DNA of 64,000 nt from Rhizobiaceae bacterium (GCA_019635775.1 JAHBYU010000001.1:744001-808000); one strand, 5' to 3'; positions 27,554-36,116 are shown, numbered from the stretch's first letter. The notes: generated by a model from the letters alone, not told the origin. Made by a program: numbers and translations.

Positions 27554-30109
27554 ATGCTCTATTTCTCTCGCTGGAAAACAGTCCTGATATGGGCGATCGT
27601 TGCGCTGGGCGTGATCGTCGCGCTGCCAAACCTTTACCCACAGTCCTGGCTCAATGCGATGCCGGACTGGATGCCGAAGCGCACCATGACGCTCGGACTG
27701 GATCTCCAGGGCGGCTCGCACATCCTCCTGCAAATTGACCGCGAGGATCTCGCCACCGAAAGGCTTAACAGCACTCGCGACGAAATACGTACCACATTGC
27801 GCGACGCCCGCATCGGCTATACCGGCCTGACGGGAACCGGCAACTCGGTCCAGGTTCGCATCAGGGATACAGAACAGCTGGAAGCAGCCAAGACCGCACT
27901 GGCGCCGCTGATACAGCCTGTTGCGTCGAGCCTCTTCGGTGCGGGCAGTGTCACAGAGCTAGCGCTTGACGAGCCGGAGCCCGGCGTTCTGCGCTACACG
28001 CTGACCGAGGATGGCCTCAACTATCGTCTCGGCACGGCGCTCAACCAGTCGATTGAAGTTGTAGGTCGCCGCGTTAACGAACTCGGCACGACAGAGCCGA
28101 TCATTCAGCGCCAAGGCAGTGACCGAATTCTCGTACAGGTCCCGGGACTGCAGGATCCACAGCGTCTCAAGGATATCCTCGGCCAGACCGCCAAGCTGAC
28201 CTTCCAGATGGTTGATCAGACCATGCCGGTTCAGGAGGCCATCGAAGGCCGCCCCCCAGCGGGGTCAACGGTCATGTACTCGATCGACGATCCGCCCGTT
28301 CCGTACCTCATCGAGAACCGCGTTATCGTATCGGGTGAGAACCTCGTAGACGCGCAGGCTTCTTTCGACCAGCGGACAAATGAGCCGGTTGTCAGCTTCC
28401 GTTTCGATTCAAGAGGGGCTCAGCGCTTTGGGCAGGCCACCCAGCAGAACGTCGGCAAGCTTTTCGCCATCATCCTCGACAATCAGGTGATCTCGGCTCC
28501 CCAGATCCGCGAGCCGATCCTTGGCGGAACAGGACAGATTTCCGGCAGCTTCAGCGTGGAGGGGGCAAACGATCTGGCGGTTTTGCTGCGCGCGGGTGCG
28601 TTGCCAGCCGACCTGACGATAGTGGAGGAACGGACGGTAGGGCCGAGCCTCGGGGCCGACTCGATCGCCGCCGGCCAGGAAGCCTCGCTTGTCGGCGCCC
28701 TGCTGGTCATCGTCTGCATGATACTGGTCTATGGAAAGCTCGGTATTATCGCCAACATCGCGCTCGCGGCAAACGTCGCGCTGATCGTTGCGGCGCTGAC
28801 GATGCTTGGCGCAACGCTGACGCTGCCCGGTATTGCGGGTATCGTTCTGACGATGGGCATGGCGGTGGATTCCAACGTCATCATCTTCGAGCGCGTTCGC
28901 GAGGAGAGGGCGCAGGGGCGCTCCATCGTCCAGTCTTTCGATCAGGGTTTCCAGCGGGCGCTCGCAACGGTCGTCGACGCCAATCTGACGACCTTCATCG
29001 TCGCGGTCATCCTGTTCTACATGGGCACCGGGCCGGTTCGCGGATTTGCCGTCACGCTCGGCATAGGCATCATCACGACCGTGTTCACAGCCTTTACGCT
29101 CACGCGCTGGCTCGTCGCGGTCTGGGTGAGGCGCGACAAACCGACCGAGTTCCCAAAAGGGCTGGTTCACTACCTCCCGCTTCAGCCGAGCATCCCGTTC
29201 ATGAAGTGGCGCAATATCGGCTTTGCAGTGTCGGGCATCATGTCGGTTCTGGTGGTCGTTGCGTTTTTCGTGAAGGACTTCAACTACGGCATCGATTTCC
29301 TTGGAGGCTCGATGATCGAGGTCCAGGCCAAGAACGGCAGTGCCGACCCGGGCGAAGTACGCTCACGCCTAGGGGATCTCAATATCGGCGAGGTGCAGGT
29401 ACAGGAATTCGGTACCGAAGGCTCGTTGCTGATCAGGTTGCAGTCACAGGGCACCGGCGACAACGCCGAACAGTCCGTCGTGCAGATGGTTCAGTCAGAA
29501 CTGGCAGACGAATACGACTTCCGGCGTGTCGAGGTTGTCGGACCGACTGTCTCGAGCGAGCTGGCGATGAGCGGCACGATCGGCATTGCGCTCTCCATGC
29601 TGGCGCTCCTCATCTACATCTGGTTCCGCTTCGAGTGGCAGTTCGGCTTAGGGGCGGTTGTTTCGACGATTCACGACGTGATCATTATTGTCGGCGTCTA
29701 TGTCGTGCTGGGTCTGGAGTTCAACCTCTCCAGCATCGCGGCGATCCTGACCGTGATAGGCTACTCGATCAACGACACGGTGGTCATCTACGACCGCATC
29801 CGGGAGACATTGCGCAAATACAAGAAGATGCCGATCGAAGAGATCATCAACATCTCGCTCAACCAGACGCTGTCGCGTACGATCCTGACGGGTCTGACGG
29901 TGTTGCTGGCCTTGTTCGCGCTGTATTTCTTCGGTGGTGAGGTCATTTCTTCCTTCGTGTTCGCCATCATCCTGGGCGTCCTAATCGGCACATACTCCTC
30001 GCTGTTCATCGCCGGTCCGATGCTGATCCTGTTCGATCTGCGGCCGTCTTCGGAAAAGGATGACGGCAGCGTTTCAACGGCGGTTGCCGCGCAGCCGTCG
30101 AAAACGTGA
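27554..30109 (+). CDS. secDF: Protein translocase SecD/SecF fusion
   Basis: An 851-residue fusion of SecD and SecF, the proton-driven RND-type factors that pull translocating proteins out of SecYEG. The SecD half runs from MLYFSRWKT to about residue 535 and contains GLDLQGGSHILLQ, the large periplasmic P1 domain, and the GMAVDSNVIIFERVREE motif in the membrane domain. The SecF half has NYGIDFLGGSMIEV and the equivalent GYSINDTVVIYDRIRE motif. Twelve membrane helices are expected. Fused SecDF is common in alphaproteobacteria and Bacillus. ATG at 27554 is preceded by GGAAGACCGACG; the in-frame ATG 13 codons earlier is not conserved. Confidence 0.96.
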   Translation: MLYFSRWKTVLIWAIVALGVIVALPNLYPQSWLNAMPDWMPKRTMTLGLDLQGGSHILLQIDREDLATERLNSTRDEIRTTLRDARIGYTGLTGTGNSVQVRIRDTEQLEAAKTALAPLIQPVASSLFGAGSVTELALDEPEPGVLRYTLTEDGLNYRLGTALNQSIEVVGRRVNELGTTEPIIQRQGSDRILVQVPGLQDPQRLKDILGQTAKLTFQMVDQTMPVQEAIEGRPPAGSTVMYSIDDPPVPYLIENRVIVSGENLVDAQASFDQRTNEPVVSFRFDSRGAQRFGQATQQNVGKLFAIILDNQVISAPQIREPILGGTGQISGSFSVEGANDLAVLLRAGALPADLTIVEERTVGPSLGADSIAAGQEASLVGALLVIVCMILVYGKLGIIANIALAANVALIVAALTMLGATLTLPGIAGIVLTMGMAVDSNVIIFERVREERAQGRSIVQSFDQGFQRALATVVDANLTTFIVAVILFYMGTGPVRGFAVTLGIGIITTVFTAFTLTRWLVAVWVRRDKPTEFPKGLVHYLPLQPSIPFMKWRNIGFAVSGIMSVLVVVAFFVKDFNYGIDFLGGSMIEVQAKNGSADPGEVRSRLGDLNIGEVQVQEFGTEGSLLIRLQSQGTGDNAEQSVVQMVQSELADEYDFRRVEVVGPTVSSELAMSGTIGIALSMLALLIYIWFRFEWQFGLGAVVSTIHDVIIIVGVYVVLGLEFNLSSIAAILTVIGYSINDTVVIYDRIRETLRKYKKMPIEEIINISLNQTLSRTILTGLTVLLALFALYFFGGEVISSFVFAIILGVLIGTYSSLFIAGPMLILFDLRPSSEKDDGSVSTAVAAQPSKT

Positions 30110-30113
30110 TGAG

Positions 30114-30503
30114 ATGGGCGACGGTATCGTTATCCGGAAGGCCCATTTCCCTGGGCGTGCGCCGATAGACGCATACGGCAATGGTGGTTTCCGCTTTGCC
30201 GATATGTCTCATCGCGGTTCGATACTGTGCCTGCCGTCCGGCATTCACGGCTGGGAGCCCGAAGACGCGTCGGCGCTGCGGGCTAGTGATCTTGATCTGA
30301 TCTTGCAACAGTCGGATCGGATCGAAATCCTGCTTGTCGGCACGGGGCTCAGCCTCAAACCGTTGCCGAAGGACCTGCGGCAAGCTCTCCGCGAGGCCGG
30401 CATCGGCGCTGATCCCATGTCTACCGGTGCTGCCGTCCGTACCTACAACGTGCTGCTCGCCGAAGACCGTGCCGTGGCGGCTGCCCTTGTCGCCGTTGAC
30501 TGA
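30114..30503 (+). CDS. Mth938-like (DUF498) domain protein
   Basis: A 129-residue protein of the Mth938/NDUFAF3 type. Characteristic segments are RFADMSHRGSILCLPSGIHGWEP, EILLVGTGLSLKPLPKDLRQALR and MSTGAAVRTYNVLLAEDRAVAAAL. In mitochondria the homologue NDUFAF3 assists complex I assembly; bacterial function is inferred only. Starts 4 bp after the secDF stop and overlaps the following gene, so it is part of a yajC-secDF unit. Confidence 0.88.
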   Translation: MGDGIVIRKAHFPGRAPIDAYGNGGFRFADMSHRGSILCLPSGIHGWEPEDASALRASDLDLILQQSDRIEILLVGTGLSLKPLPKDLRQALREAGIGADPMSTGAAVRTYNVLLAEDRAVAAALVAVD

Positions 30504-31347
30504 AACAGGCGCGACCGCGCCGCTTCTCGACGTCGTGCGAACGGTCGATCGCGATCGCTACGTTGCCGCACTGTACGCGCCTGAAGAGAAGAGAGGCGAC
30601 CTGCTCGCACTCTACGCCTTCAACGCGGAGATCGCAGGCATTCGGGATCGTGTCAGCCAGGCTCTGCCAGGTGAAATGCGTATCCAATGGTGGCGCGATG
30701 TCATTGAAGGGAGAAGCATGGATGCCGCGACCGGGCACCCTGTCGCTTCGGCGCTGCTGACAGCGATTGAACGCAATGCGTTGCCGATACATGCATTCCA
30801 GAACTACCTCGATGCGCGCATCTTCGACCTGTACGACGATCCGATGCCGTCGCGCGGAGACCTGGAGGGCTATTGTGGTGAGACGGCTGCCGCCATCATC
30901 CAGCTCTCGGCGCTCATCCTCGATTCGAGAGAAGCGGCGGGTGTTTCCGGGCTGGCAGGACATGCGGGTTGTGCAATGGCGATCTGTGGCTTGCTCAGGT
31001 TGCTGCCTCTGCATCGCAGCCGAGGACAATGCTACGTGCCGAGCGACATTCTCGCTGCGGTCGGAAGCAATCCTGAGGAATTCGTTGCAGGCGAGGGTGG
31101 CGAGAACAGGCCACGCGCCGTTGCAGCCATGATAGCACTGGCGCGCGAGCATCTGTCGGCCTTTGAGAAGCACGCGGGCATGTTGCCGGAGGCGCTCAGG
31201 GCGGCCTTTTTGCCTGTTGCGCCCGTTGGCGCCCAACTGTCAAAGATGCAGGGCCGCGAACGAGAGGTGTTGACGACCGGCCTGGACATTGCTGCGTGGC
31301 GAAAGCAATGGCTGATGTTTCGCCGCGCCTCGAAAGGCTGGAGTTGA
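30487..31347 (+). CDS. Squalene/phytoene synthase-fold protein (NDUFAF6-like)
   Basis: A 286-residue member of the squalene/phytoene synthase superfamily: DRYVAALYAPEEKRGDLLALYAFNAEIAGIRDRVSQALPGEMRIQWWRD (about 22-75) and the YCGETAAAIIQL helix. The first aspartate-rich prenyl-diphosphate motif (DDxxD type) is absent, with FNAEIAGIRD in its place, so a terpene-synthase role is unlikely. This matches the NDUFAF6-like branch, tied to complex I assembly in mitochondria, and its neighbour is an NDUFAF3-like gene. No ATG fits; TTG at 30487 or 30496 is the likely start, overlapping the previous gene. The longer frame from 30334 is out-of-family sequence. Confidence 0.8.
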   Translation: MSPLTETGATAPLLDVVRTVDRDRYVAALYAPEEKRGDLLALYAFNAEIAGIRDRVSQALPGEMRIQWWRDVIEGRSMDAATGHPVASALLTAIERNALPIHAFQNYLDARIFDLYDDPMPSRGDLEGYCGETAAAIIQLSALILDSREAAGVSGLAGHAGCAMAICGLLRLLPLHRSRGQCYVPSDILAAVGSNPEEFVAGEGGENRPRAVAAMIALAREHLSAFEKHAGMLPEALRAAFLPVAPVGAQLSKMQGREREVLTTGLDIAAWRKQWLMFRRASKGWS

Positions 31348-32763
31348 CTACTCAGCCGCTTCCGTGAGGCGGGGAAGGTTGAGCCATGTGCGGCAATCCT
31401 CGAGCGCTCGCGCGGTGATCGCGCGGCGTTTGGCAATCGTCTTTTCCTTGCCACGCAGGCGCTTGCCTTCGGGTTTCACCGCTTCGGCGGGCGGGAAAAG
31501 TCCGAAATTGATGTTCATGGGCTGGAACGAACGTTTGCCCGGCTCGTCGTCCGAGACGATGTGGCCGCCAGTGATGTGGCCGAGCAGCGCACCGAAAGCG
31601 GTGGTCGCCGGTGGCAGGCAAACACTCTGGTCGAGCCGTTCCGCGGCTGCGAAGCGACCGGCCAGAAGGCCAATTGCGGCGGATTCGACATAGCCTTCGC
31701 AACCGGTGATCTGCCCGGCAAAACGCAAGCCCGGCCGTGATTTCAGCTGGAGCGAGCCGTCCAGAAGCGTCGGCGAATTGATGTAGGTGTTACGGTGCAG
31801 GCCGCCGAGGCGGGCGAATTCGGCGTTTTCGAGACCCGGGATCGTTCGGAAGATGCGGACCTGTTCGGCATGCTTCAGCTTTGTCTGGAAGCCGACCATG
31901 TTGTAGAGCGTACCGAGCGCATTGTCCTGCCGAAGCTGGACGACAGCATAGGCCTTGACCGTCGGGTTGTGCGCATTGGTCAAGCCCATCGGCTTCATCG
32001 GGCCGTGACGCAGCGTTTCGGGCCCACGCTCCGACATAACCTCGATGGGCAGGCAGCCGTCGAAATATGGGGTGCCCTCCCATTCCTTGAATTCGGTCTT
32101 CTGGCCATCGATCAGCGCGGCGACGAAGGCGTCATATTGCGCCTTGTCCATCGGACAGTTGATGTAGTCCTTGCCTGTGCCTCCGGGACCAACCTTGTCA
32201 TATCGTGACTGGAACCAGGCGACATCCATGTCGATCGTATCGAAATGGATAATCGGCGCGATCGCATCGAAGAAGGCGAGGGCATCCGATCCGGTTTCCG
32301 CCGCGATTGCCTGCGCCAGCGAAGGGGCAGTCAAAGGGCCGGTGGCAATAATCGACTGGTCCCACTGCGCCGGCGGGAGTCCGGGCACTTCCTCCCGCAC
32401 GATGGTTATGAGCGGATTGGCTTCGAGCTTTGCCGTCACTGCGGCGGAAAAGCCGTCTCGATCAACCGCAAGCGCGCCGCCGGCCGGAACCTGGTTGGCA
32501 TCGCCGGAATCCATGATCACAGATCCGGCGAGCCGCATCTCCGCGTGGAGAAGACCAACAGCGTTGTTTTCCGCGTCATCGGAGCGGAACGAGTTGGAGC
32601 AGACGAGTTCCGCCAACCCTTCCGTCTTGTGCGCCTCGGTGCCGCGAACGGGTCGCATCTCGTGCAAAATCACTGGAACGCCGGCCGTCGCGATCTGCCA
32701 AGCTGCTTCCGAGCCGGCGAGACCGCCGCCGATGACATGAATGGGTGCTATGCTTGTGTTCAT
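31348..32763 (-). CDS. trmFO: Methylenetetrahydrofolate-tRNA-(uracil-5-)-methyltransferase
   Basis: A 471-residue FAD/folate-dependent enzyme forming 5-methyluridine at position 54 of tRNA. It has the N-terminal FAD motif [14 protein letters not shown], then [38 protein letters not shown]-like [12 protein letters not shown], and [40 protein letters not shown] near the C-terminal part. Full length. It converges on the squalene/phytoene-synthase-like gene with no spacer (stops are adjacent at 31345-31350). Confidence 0.96.
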   Translation of the reverse strand: MNTSIAPIHVIGGGLAGSEAAWQIATAGVPVILHEMRPVRGTEAHKTEGLAELVCSNSFRSDDAENNAVGLLHAEMRLAGSVIMDSGDANQVPAGGALAVDRDGFSAAVTAKLEANPLITIVREEVPGLPPAQWDQSIIATGPLTAPSLAQAIAAETGSDALAFFDAIAPIIHFDTIDMDVAWFQSRYDKVGPGGTGKDYINCPMDKAQYDAFVAALIDGQKTEFKEWEGTPYFDGCLPIEVMSERGPETLRHGPMKPMGLTNAHNPTVKAYAVVQLRQDNALGTLYNMVGFQTKLKHAEQVRIFRTIPGLENAEFARLGGLHRNTYINSPTLLDGSLQLKSRPGLRFAGQITGCEGYVESAAIGLLAGRFAAAERLDQSVCLPPATTAFGALLGHITGGHIVSDDEPGKRSFQPMNINFGLFPPAEAVKPEGKRLRGKEKTIAKRRAITARALEDCRTWLNLPRLTEAAE

Positions 32764-32818
32764 CGCGGTGGCAATAAGGCCTTGACCTCGTCAATGCAAT
32801 TGCTGACCCTCGTTCCCC

Positions 32819-33460
32819 ATGTCTCATCAGCACAATAGGACACGCACGATCGTTGGACAGATAACCGTCGGGCTGGCGGTTCTGGCACTGTTTGCAGGAT
32901 ACGTGTTCACTGTGTCCCTGTCGTGGATATCTACTGCTAGCGCGGCCACGCCTGCGACGAAGCCGAAAACAATACAGATCTGTCACGGTTACGGGTGCGC
33001 CTTCCGCTCCCGCCTGACGCTTACGGCGGCCGATGGCGCAAGATTTCGGTCGATAATGGCGGCCGGGTCCGGCTCCGCCCGCGCAGAGCGGGCGGCCTTG
33101 TCGCGCGCCGTCGTCTATTACGAAGGCCGTGCGGGTCAAGCCACCGGGTTCAAGGATCGGGCCAAGACCCAAGTCGGAAAGCCGGAGCGGGGCCAGATGG
33201 ACTGCGTCGACGAGGCGACGAATACACGCAACCTCCTTCTGTATCTGAAAGAGCGCGGATTGATCCGCTTCCACAAGGTGGAGCGGAATGTCTCGCGCGG
33301 CTATTTCCTGGACAAGCGCTATCCGCACTTTTCCGCGCTGATCAGCGAACCTTCCGGGACGAAGTGGGTGGTGGATTCCTGGTACAAGCCGATGGGCGGC
33401 GCGCCGGACATCATGCCTTACGACCAATGGAAAGTGCGCGGGCAGCTCGGGACAGAATAG
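32819..33460 (+). CDS. Exported transglutaminase-like protein, unknown function
   Basis: A 213-residue protein with an N-terminal signal or anchor helix (about 13-43, ending STASAATPAT) and a periplasmic domain. Conserved-looking features are ICHGYGC (about 53-59), QMDCVDEATNTRNLLLYL (about 127-144) and HFSALISEPSGTKWVVDSWYKPMGG (about 174-198). The Cys in DCVDEATN followed by a His segment and an Asp in VVDSWY is reminiscent of a Cys-His-Asp transglutaminase-like arrangement, but that is my inference. Similar proteins are widespread unknowns in alphaproteobacteria. No clear Shine-Dalgarno sequence precedes the ATG. Confidence 0.7.
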   Translation: MSHQHNRTRTIVGQITVGLAVLALFAGYVFTVSLSWISTASAATPATKPKTIQICHGYGCAFRSRLTLTAADGARFRSIMAAGSGSARAERAALSRAVVYYEGRAGQATGFKDRAKTQVGKPERGQMDCVDEATNTRNLLLYLKERGLIRFHKVERNVSRGYFLDKRYPHFSALISEPSGTKWVVDSWYKPMGGAPDIMPYDQWKVRGQLGTE

Positions 33461-33484
33461 TTCGTCCTAGCGCCAAGGCAGTCT

Positions 33485-33526
33485 GAAAAAGACAACACCC
33501 GCCGAGGGAGGAGGTTCGGCGGGTGT
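33485..33526 (-). terminator. Likely terminator of the DUF1127-hairpin transcript
   Basis: On the minus strand, the last and strongest hairpin (11-bp stem, 33526-33516 with 33505-33495) is followed after four bases by TTTTTC (33490-33485). This is the only hairpin of the array with a T-tract behind it, so the primary transcript probably ends here. Confidence 0.55.
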
Positions 33527-33598
33527 CGTTTTTGTGGACGGCTCCCCGGGAGGAGATGAGGAACCGGCCTATCCGTCATGGCCGGGGAGGAGGTCGGC
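33495..33598 (-). ncRNA. Anti-Shine-Dalgarno hairpin unit 2 (cuckoo/CcsR-like sRNA)
   Basis: Second of two homologous units downstream of the DUF1127 gene. In transcription order: hairpin d (33598-33581, stem GCCG/CGGC, loop with CCTCCTCCC), hairpin e (about 33565-33542, stem GGTTCC/GGAGCC including one G-U pair, loop TCTCCTCCC) and hairpin f (33526-33495, 11-bp stem ACACCCGCCGA/TCGGCGGGTGT, loop CCTCCTCCC). The loop is complementary to ribosome binding sites. The arrangement is that of the cuckoo RNA family, described as CcsR1-4 in Rhodobacter downstream of a DUF1127 gene. Expression is inferred. Confidence 0.75.
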
Positions 33599-33658
33599 GC
33601 TGACGAAATTCCTTTCGCCCGATTTTTGAGAAGGGGCGAAACCTTCTGTGGGGAACAA

Positions 33659-33760
33659 CGCCCGCCGAGGGAGGAGGTTCGGCGGGCGCCGTTTCGTTGG
33701 CCAGCAATCGGGAGGAGGTGAAAGCTGGCCTATTCGTCGGGGTCGGGGAGGAGGTCGACC
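33659..33760 (-). ncRNA. Anti-Shine-Dalgarno hairpin unit 1 (cuckoo/CcsR-like sRNA)
   Basis: First unit, 23 bases after the DUF1127 stop. Hairpin a (33760-33741, stem GGTCG/CGACC), hairpin b (33730-33699, stem GGCCAGC/GCTGGCC) and hairpin c (33688-33659, stem CGCCCGCCGA/TCGGCGGGCG) each expose CCTCCTCCC in the loop on the minus strand (GGGAGGAGG at 33746-33754, 33710-33718 and 33669-33677 on the plus strand). No T-tract follows hairpin c, so read-through into unit 2 and later processing is the likely route. Confidence 0.75.
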
Positions 33761-33782
33761 CTGGCGAAATCTATTGAATTCC

Positions 33783-33923
33783 TTAGATCGCCTTGCGGGC
33801 GACTTCGCGAATGCTTGCGCGGGCAATACCCAGATCGTTCAGCTCGCGGTTCGTCAGGCGGTTCAGCTCCGTCACGGTTTCGCGATAGAGGCGCCAGTTG
33901 CGATAGTTGCGGATCAGGTTCAT
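33783..33923 (-). CDS. DUF1127 small basic protein
   Basis: A 46-residue ORF, ATG at 33923, stop TAA at 33783. It begins MNLIRNYRNWRLYRETVTEL and ends ARASIREVARKAI, with NRLTNRELNDLGIAR in the middle, the full DUF1127 domain (RxLxxLsDReLxDIGI pattern). DUF1127 proteins are arginine-rich and include CcaF1 of Rhodobacter, an RNA-binding protein encoded upstream of CcsR sRNAs and acting on them. The same pairing here, with six hairpins directly downstream on the same strand, suggests a shared transcript and a partner role. The upstream 244-bp gap is comparatively AT-rich and should carry the promoter. Confidence 0.9.
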   Translation of the reverse strand: MNLIRNYRNWRLYRETVTELNRLTNRELNDLGIARASIREVARKAI

Positions 33924-34167
33924 GGTCTTTTCGAGTCGTCTTTGGTTCGTTCGTTTCTTTGGTACGCACTACAGATACGTATGGTCGGAACGGTTTAAAA
34001 GCGCATTTGGTGCATGGCAGCAATGCAATTTGTGCAATGCAGCAAAATCGATTAGGTAGCGGGACACAAATTCGACGGAATCACAAAAGCTCATTTGTTT
34101 CAATCGGTTGTAGGGTTTAAAACTGCTCTCGCTAAGGTTGGAGCGGTCGCTGCGGCGGGAGAAAGGT

Positions 34168-35283
34168 GTGGCGAGTTATTCCTCACGCGTGCGTGGTGAT
34201 GCGGCCAGGTGGGTGGAGCGGGGCTTCATTGACCAGAAGGCCGCGCAGGCAATCGTTGCCGATGCGGAGGCTCACGACCGCCGATCGCTGAGCTTTGGCT
34301 CCATTCTGGCGATCATGGCGGCGCTGCTGTTCGGTGCGGCGATCCTGATATTCGTGGCTGCAAACTGGGAAGCATTTCCGAGGCTTGGTCGCGTCGGCAT
34401 GCTGTTCGCGATCATCTTCGGCGGTTATGTCGGTGGCGCCGGGCTAAAGCTGGCGGACCATGCGGCCATCGGCGAAGCGCTCTGGCTCATCGCGGCCGCC
34501 GCATTTGGCGGGTCTATCGCGCTGATCAGCCAAATGTATCATCTGTCTGGTGACGAGGCGCAGGCCATCCTCATCTGGTGCGCCGGTACGACGCTTGCGG
34601 CGGCTGCGCTCAGGTCCGGGCCTCTGACAATGGCGGCGGTTGCGCTGTCGGCGGCTTGGCTTTTCCTCGTCGGCGTCAGCTTCTGGCGAAATGAAGATTT
34701 CCCACACCTTTTCATGGTGTTAGCGTTCGTGGTGTGGCTGCTCTCCTATTGGACGAGAAGCGCTGGCGCGCGACATTTGCTGCTGCTGTCGCTGGTCTTA
34801 TATGCAGCATTGCTTGCTGCAGAAACGGAAGTGATGCACGTCGCCCCCGTTCTGGCTGCAGTGTCGGCAATCCTCTTTGGCCTCGCGGTCTTTCTTCCCG
34901 AGGACACGGAGAGAATCGCCCGGATCGACGGCCTTCTGCCCGTCCATGGCCTGATCGGTTTCCTCACCGGGATGGTTATGCTCCAGATAGACATCGGAGA
35001 CGATTTTGCGGCGGGATTTGCAATTGCCGCGGCGATCACGCTTGCCGGCATTGTCGCTGCAGTTGTCTTTGGCGGGCGCGATAGCAGGGGGCTGCGCTGG
35101 ATCGCCTATACAGGCTTCGCGTTCGAGCTTTGCCTCATCTATGCGGTCATGATCCAGGGTATGCTGGGCACCGCTGGGTTCTTCCTGGCGGCCGGAACCA
35201 TTCTGGGTGTGCTGGCGATCGCGATCATACGGATCGAGAAGCGCATGGCAGCCCCCGCCTCTGCCTCGGGAGTCGTGTCATGA
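34168..35283 (+). CDS. DUF2157 membrane protein
   Basis: A 371-residue protein with a short soluble N-terminus (RWVERGFIDQKAAQAIVADAEAHD, the DUF2157 signature) and about ten membrane helices from residue 45, including GAAILIFVAANWEAFPRLGRV. Function unknown. The GTG at 34168 has a good ribosome binding site (GGGAGAAAGG) and is preferred over TTG at 34138. Overlaps the GDYXXLXY gene by 4 bp (ATGA). The pair DUF2157-GDYXXLXY is a recurrent gene neighbourhood. Confidence 0.85.
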   Translation: MASYSSRVRGDAARWVERGFIDQKAAQAIVADAEAHDRRSLSFGSILAIMAALLFGAAILIFVAANWEAFPRLGRVGMLFAIIFGGYVGGAGLKLADHAAIGEALWLIAAAAFGGSIALISQMYHLSGDEAQAILIWCAGTTLAAAALRSGPLTMAAVALSAAWLFLVGVSFWRNEDFPHLFMVLAFVVWLLSYWTRSAGARHLLLLSLVLYAALLAAETEVMHVAPVLAAVSAILFGLAVFLPEDTERIARIDGLLPVHGLIGFLTGMVMLQIDIGDDFAAGFAIAAAITLAGIVAAVVFGGRDSRGLRWIAYTGFAFELCLIYAVMIQGMLGTAGFFLAAGTILGVLAIAIIRIEKRMAAPASASGVVS

Positions 35284-35858
35284 CCGGGAAGAAGCTGGTT
35301 CTGGCGGCTATTGCACTGGCTCTTGTCCAGATAGGTTTTCTGTCATGGATTGTTGCCGGGCGTGCAGCAGTATTGCGCGACGGGCGGGAGGTTCTCCTGA
35401 AGGTCGAGCCTGTCGATCCTCGTGATCTTCTGCGCGGCGACTATGTGGTTCTGAACTACGAGATCAGCGCTGTTCCGGTAAGCATCGTCTCGAACGCGCC
35501 TGTAGGCGAGTTCACCTCGCAGGACGGTCCGATCTTCGTTCGCCTGGGCAAGGATGAGGATGGCTACTGGCGCGCAAGATCCGCGACACTCGGCGCCCCT
35601 GCCGGCATACCTGCCGAAGGCGAAGTGGACATACGCGGAGAGGTCCGTCCGGGGTGGTCGAGTGGTCCGGACGGCACCTACAACGTAAGTTACGGGATCA
35701 ACCGATATTATGTGCCGGAAGGCGAGGGGAGCGAAATCGAGACCAACATGCGTGATCGGCCCTTCTCAATCCTCGCAGCGGTAGGCCCTGACGGGCAGGC
35801 GCAGATCAAGGCGCTCATGGACGGCGAGACAAGGCTCTATGCCGAGCCCTTATATTGA
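35280..35858 (+). CDS. GDYXXLXY domain membrane-anchored protein
   Basis: A 192-residue protein with one N-terminal membrane helix (about 4-25) and a periplasmic beta-rich domain. The naming motif is intact: PVDPRDLLRGDYVVLNYEIS (about 47-66), followed later by YGINRYYVPEGEGSEIE (about 138-154), the other conserved block. Function unknown; likely acts with the DUF2157 protein, whose stop codon overlaps this ATG. Starts further upstream in the frame lie inside the DUF2157 gene and are rejected. Confidence 0.88.
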   Translation: MTGKKLVLAAIALALVQIGFLSWIVAGRAAVLRDGREVLLKVEPVDPRDLLRGDYVVLNYEISAVPVSIVSNAPVGEFTSQDGPIFVRLGKDEDGYWRARSATLGAPAGIPAEGEVDIRGEVRPGWSSGPDGTYNVSYGINRYYVPEGEGSEIETNMRDRPFSILAAVGPDGQAQIKALMDGETRLYAEPLY

Positions 35859-35935
35859 ATGATGAAAGCGCGGGATGTGACTCCATGCGGGAGCCAGCAT
35901 GTGGTATTGCGTCTGAAAAAGCGGGGAGATGCACT

Positions 35936-36109
35936 ATGAGATGTGTCGTGGCGGCTGTGATTGTTCCCCTTGTCCTTATTGCGGCGTGCCAGTCCGCGCC
36001 GCCTTCTGCCAGCACGAAGGGACGGGCCTGCACCCAGCGCGTCATTGACGCGGGTCAATGCGACGGGAAGTCGATCAGCAGCTTCCCCGAACTGGCCAAC
36101 GTCCAGTAG
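35936..36109 (+). CDS. Small lipoprotein, unknown function
   Basis: A 57-residue ORF with signal peptide MRCVVAAVIVPLVLIAAC and lipobox IAAC, followed by QSAPPSASTKGR, a CTQRVIDAGQC segment with two further cysteines, and DGKSISSFPELANVQ. The paired cysteines could form a disulfide. ATG at 35936 follows GGGGAGA. It ends 7 bp from the convergent nudK. Not assigned to a family. Confidence 0.6.
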   Translation: MRCVVAAVIVPLVLIAACQSAPPSASTKGRACTQRVIDAGQCDGKSISSFPELANVQ

Positions 36110-36116
36110 CTATCTT

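Noticed and set aside
33495-33760. Regularly spaced GGGAGGAGG elements considered as a CRISPR or tandem repeat array
   Set aside because: Repeats are only 9 bases, lie in hairpin loops with variable stems, and there are no uniform spacers or cas genes.
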